The position numbers and the translations under genes were made by a program. The notes below the pieces were generated by a model. It saw nothing but the letters and a program-made list of their open reading frames with translations. It did not search any database and was not told where the DNA came from. This document shows, piece by piece, positions 6,361-7,471 of a stretch of 7,471 nt of DNA. This stretch comes from Thermaceae bacterium (GTDB taxonomy: Bacteria; Deinococcota; Deinococci; Deinococcales; Marinithermaceae). The stretch lies in NCBI GenBank assembly GCA_026989475.1, contig JALSJG010000250.1, positions 1 to 7,471 on the forward strand. Direction: 5' to 3'. Each line of letters opens with the position of its first letter. Within the stretch, counting starts at the first letter, position 1.

Positions 6361-6876
6361 TCACGCTCCTTTAAGCGGGAAGGTCGCGATCCTCTCGTAG
6401 TGGGGTCCCCGGGGGGAAAGCCGCGAGCGCACCAGGCTTATCCGGTCCACCGGGAAGGTGAGGTCGAAGACCACCGGCGGCATCCGGGGCGCCGGCCCCT
6501 TCTTGCGGGCGAGGGTGATGTGGGGCTTGAACGCCTTGGCGTCGTTGAACTCCGGGAGGCTTTCCCGGAGCCGGGTCGCCAGCGCCTCGAACCCTTCCCC
6601 CTCGGCCTTGGCGAACCAGACCCGGGGGCTTCCCGCCTCGGGAAAGTGTCCCGTTCCCCGGATGCGGGCGGTGAAGGCGGGGACGCTCCCGGCGATGTCG
6701 CGCCCGATCCCCTCGAGCTCCCCGAGCCGCTCCTCGGGCACCTCGCCCAGGAAGAGCAGGGTCACGTGCATCTGGTGGGGAGGGACCGGCTTCCACCTGC
6801 CCACGAGATTCCTCTGGGCCTCGGCGAGCTTTTTTGCGATCTCCTCAGGCACGAAGACGGCGTAAAAAAGCCTCAT
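6361..6876 (-). CDS. thpR: RNA 2',3'-cyclic phosphodiesterase (2'-5' RNA ligase family, ThpR/LigT)
   Basis: This is a member of the 2H phosphoesterase superfamily. Bacterial and archaeal ThpR proteins hydrolyse 2',3'-cyclic phosphate ends of RNA and, in vitro, reversibly join tRNA halves by 2'-5' linkage; the physiological role is unclear. The 171-residue length is typical. Both catalytic H-x-T motifs are present: His37-Val-Thr39 in HQMHVTLLFLGEV and His119-Ile-Thr121 in FKPHITLARKKG. The N-terminus MRLFYAVFVPEE also fits the family. The start is the ATG at 6876, which overlaps the cinA stop as ATGA and has GGAG (6886-6883) 6 nt upstream, so translation is coupled to cinA. Its 3' end contains the Shine-Dalgarno of recA. 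Its place between cinA and recA is characteristic of Deinococcus and Thermus. Confidence 0.95.
   Translation of the reverse strand: MRLFYAVFVPEEIAKKLAEAQRNLVGRWKPVPPHQMHVTLLFLGEVPEERLGELEGIGRDIAGSVPAFTARIRGTGHFPEAGSPRVWFAKAEGEGFEALATRLRESLPEFNDAKAFKPHITLARKKGPAPRMPPVVFDLTFPVDRISLVRSRLSPRGPHYERIATFPLKGA
6366..6372 (-). promoter_or_regulatory. Shine-Dalgarno of recA, inside the 3' end of thpR
   Basis: AAAGGAG on the minus strand lies within the last codons of thpR. It is 1 nt from the GTG at 6364 and 10 nt from the GTG at 6355. The spacing rules out efficient use of the first and supports the second as the recA start. Because the site is covered by ribosomes finishing thpR, recA translation may depend on upstream translation. 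Confidence 0.7.
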
Positions 6877-7471
6877 GCTTCGCTCCAGAAGTAGGCGAGC
6901 GCGGCGTAAGCTGCTCGCAGACGCACCCGCTCGCGCCCCTGATCGGGGAAGCGGTAAGCCCTTGCCTGCGCGCCGCGATCGGTGGCCAGACCCACGAACA
7001 CGGTCCCCACGGGGTGGCCCTCCAGCGCTTCGGGGCCGGCCACCCCGGTGACGGCGAGGCCAAAGTCGGCGTCGAGCAGGCGGCGGGCAGCCTCGGCCAT
7101 GGCGCGCGCGGTAGGCGCGCTCACCTGGCCGTGGGCCAAAAGCACCTCCTCGGGCACGCCGAACCGCACCTTCGCCTCACGGGTATACGATACCATACCC
7201 CCCCTAAAGGTTTTTGAGGCCCCGGGCACGTCGGTGAGGAGCTCGGCTACGAGACCCCCGGTCACCGACTCCATCACCGCGAGGGTTTTCCCCTCGGCGG
7301 CGAGCCGGCGGTGGACCAGGCCGGCGAGGGTGTCCTCGTCCTCACCCCAGATTTTCCCCTTGAGTTTTTTGCGGATCTTCTTGACCAGGTCCTCGTCGTG
7401 GGCCACGAGCTCCACCCCCCAGGGCTTTGCGTAGCTCCCCACCTCGGCGAAAAGGGGCCCGAGGATCTCCG
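6873..7471 (-). CDS. cinA: CinA family protein, C-terminal part (5' end outside window)
   Basis: CinA proteins join an N-terminal molybdopterin-binding-like (COG1058) domain, linked to ADP-ribose pyrophosphatase activity, to a C-terminal PncC-type nicotinamide-mononucleotide deamidase domain used in pyridine nucleotide recycling. In competent bacteria the gene is often linked with recA. The frame is open to the window edge: 198 residues are visible, and the GTG at 7442 reads as an internal Val. The first 40 or so residues are the linker before the deamidase domain. That domain shows MESVTGGLVAELLTDVPGAS (catalytic Ser codon at 7266-7268), FRGGMVSYTREAK with the Tyr and Lys expected in the active site, GQVSAPTARAMAEAARRLL, and AVTGVAGPEALEGHPVGTV. 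The usual ESCTGG reads ESVTGG here; the Ser and Thr are kept. The gene overlaps thpR by 4 nt (ATGA) and is the most upstream visible gene of the operon. Confidence 0.95.
   Translation of the reverse strand, partial: EILGPLFAEVGSYAKPWGVELVAHDEDLVKKIRKKLKGKIWGEDEDTLAGLVHRRLAAEGKTLAVMESVTGGLVAELLTDVPGASKTFRGGMVSYTREAKVRFGVPEEVLLAHGQVSAPTARAMAEAARRLLDADFGLAVTGVAGPEALEGHPVGTVFVGLATDRGAQARAYRFPDQGRERVRLRAAYAALAYFWSEA

Noticed and set aside
5414..6400. 328-codon plus-strand frame opposite recA
   Set aside because: It is fully antisense to an unmistakable recA; the product is His/Gly/Leu-rich and unlike any known protein.

Overview
The window is GC-rich (about 70 percent by eye), almost entirely coding, and looks like a chromosomal segment from the Deinococcota, most likely a relative of Thermus in the Thermales. 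Three things point there. The RecA sequence, from memory, resembles Thermus RecA closely, including its N-terminus. The Dxs carries the GIAE-[DE]-VAVT form of the catalytic motif that I recall from Deinococcus Dxs, where most bacteria have GIAEQHAVT. The order cinA, ligT/thpR, recA is the recA operon known from Deinococcus and Thermus. Genus cannot be fixed from the sequence alone.

The left half (1-3536) is read on the plus strand as a tight cluster. It starts with the 3' end of an envelope-type protein resembling DUF3108. Then comes dxs, the first enzyme of the MEP isoprenoid pathway. Last is an uncharacterised exported protein with a signal peptide, a possible TolB/CsgG-like segment, a BIG2-type Ig-like domain and a beta-strand-rich C-terminus. 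Gaps between these genes are 10 and 3 nt.

The right half (3581-7471) is read on the minus strand, in the order cinA (5' end outside the window), thpR, recA, rny. Junctions are a 4-nt ATGA overlap, a 5-nt gap (or a 4-nt GTGA overlap if recA starts upstream) and a 9-nt gap in which the rny Shine-Dalgarno overlaps the recA stop codon. This is a translationally coupled operon joining nucleotide/NAD housekeeping (CinA), an RNA 2H phosphodiesterase (ThpR), recombinational repair (RecA) and mRNA turnover (RNase Y). Its main promoter would lie upstream of cinA, outside the window.

The two halves converge on a 44-nt gap holding a strong hairpin, whose U-tract is correctly placed to end the minus-strand operon. 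No RNA genes, CRISPR arrays, mobile elements or long repeats were seen. This is mostly conserved core genome. The least understood item is the exported multidomain protein downstream of dxs. I found no convincing new multi-gene system.
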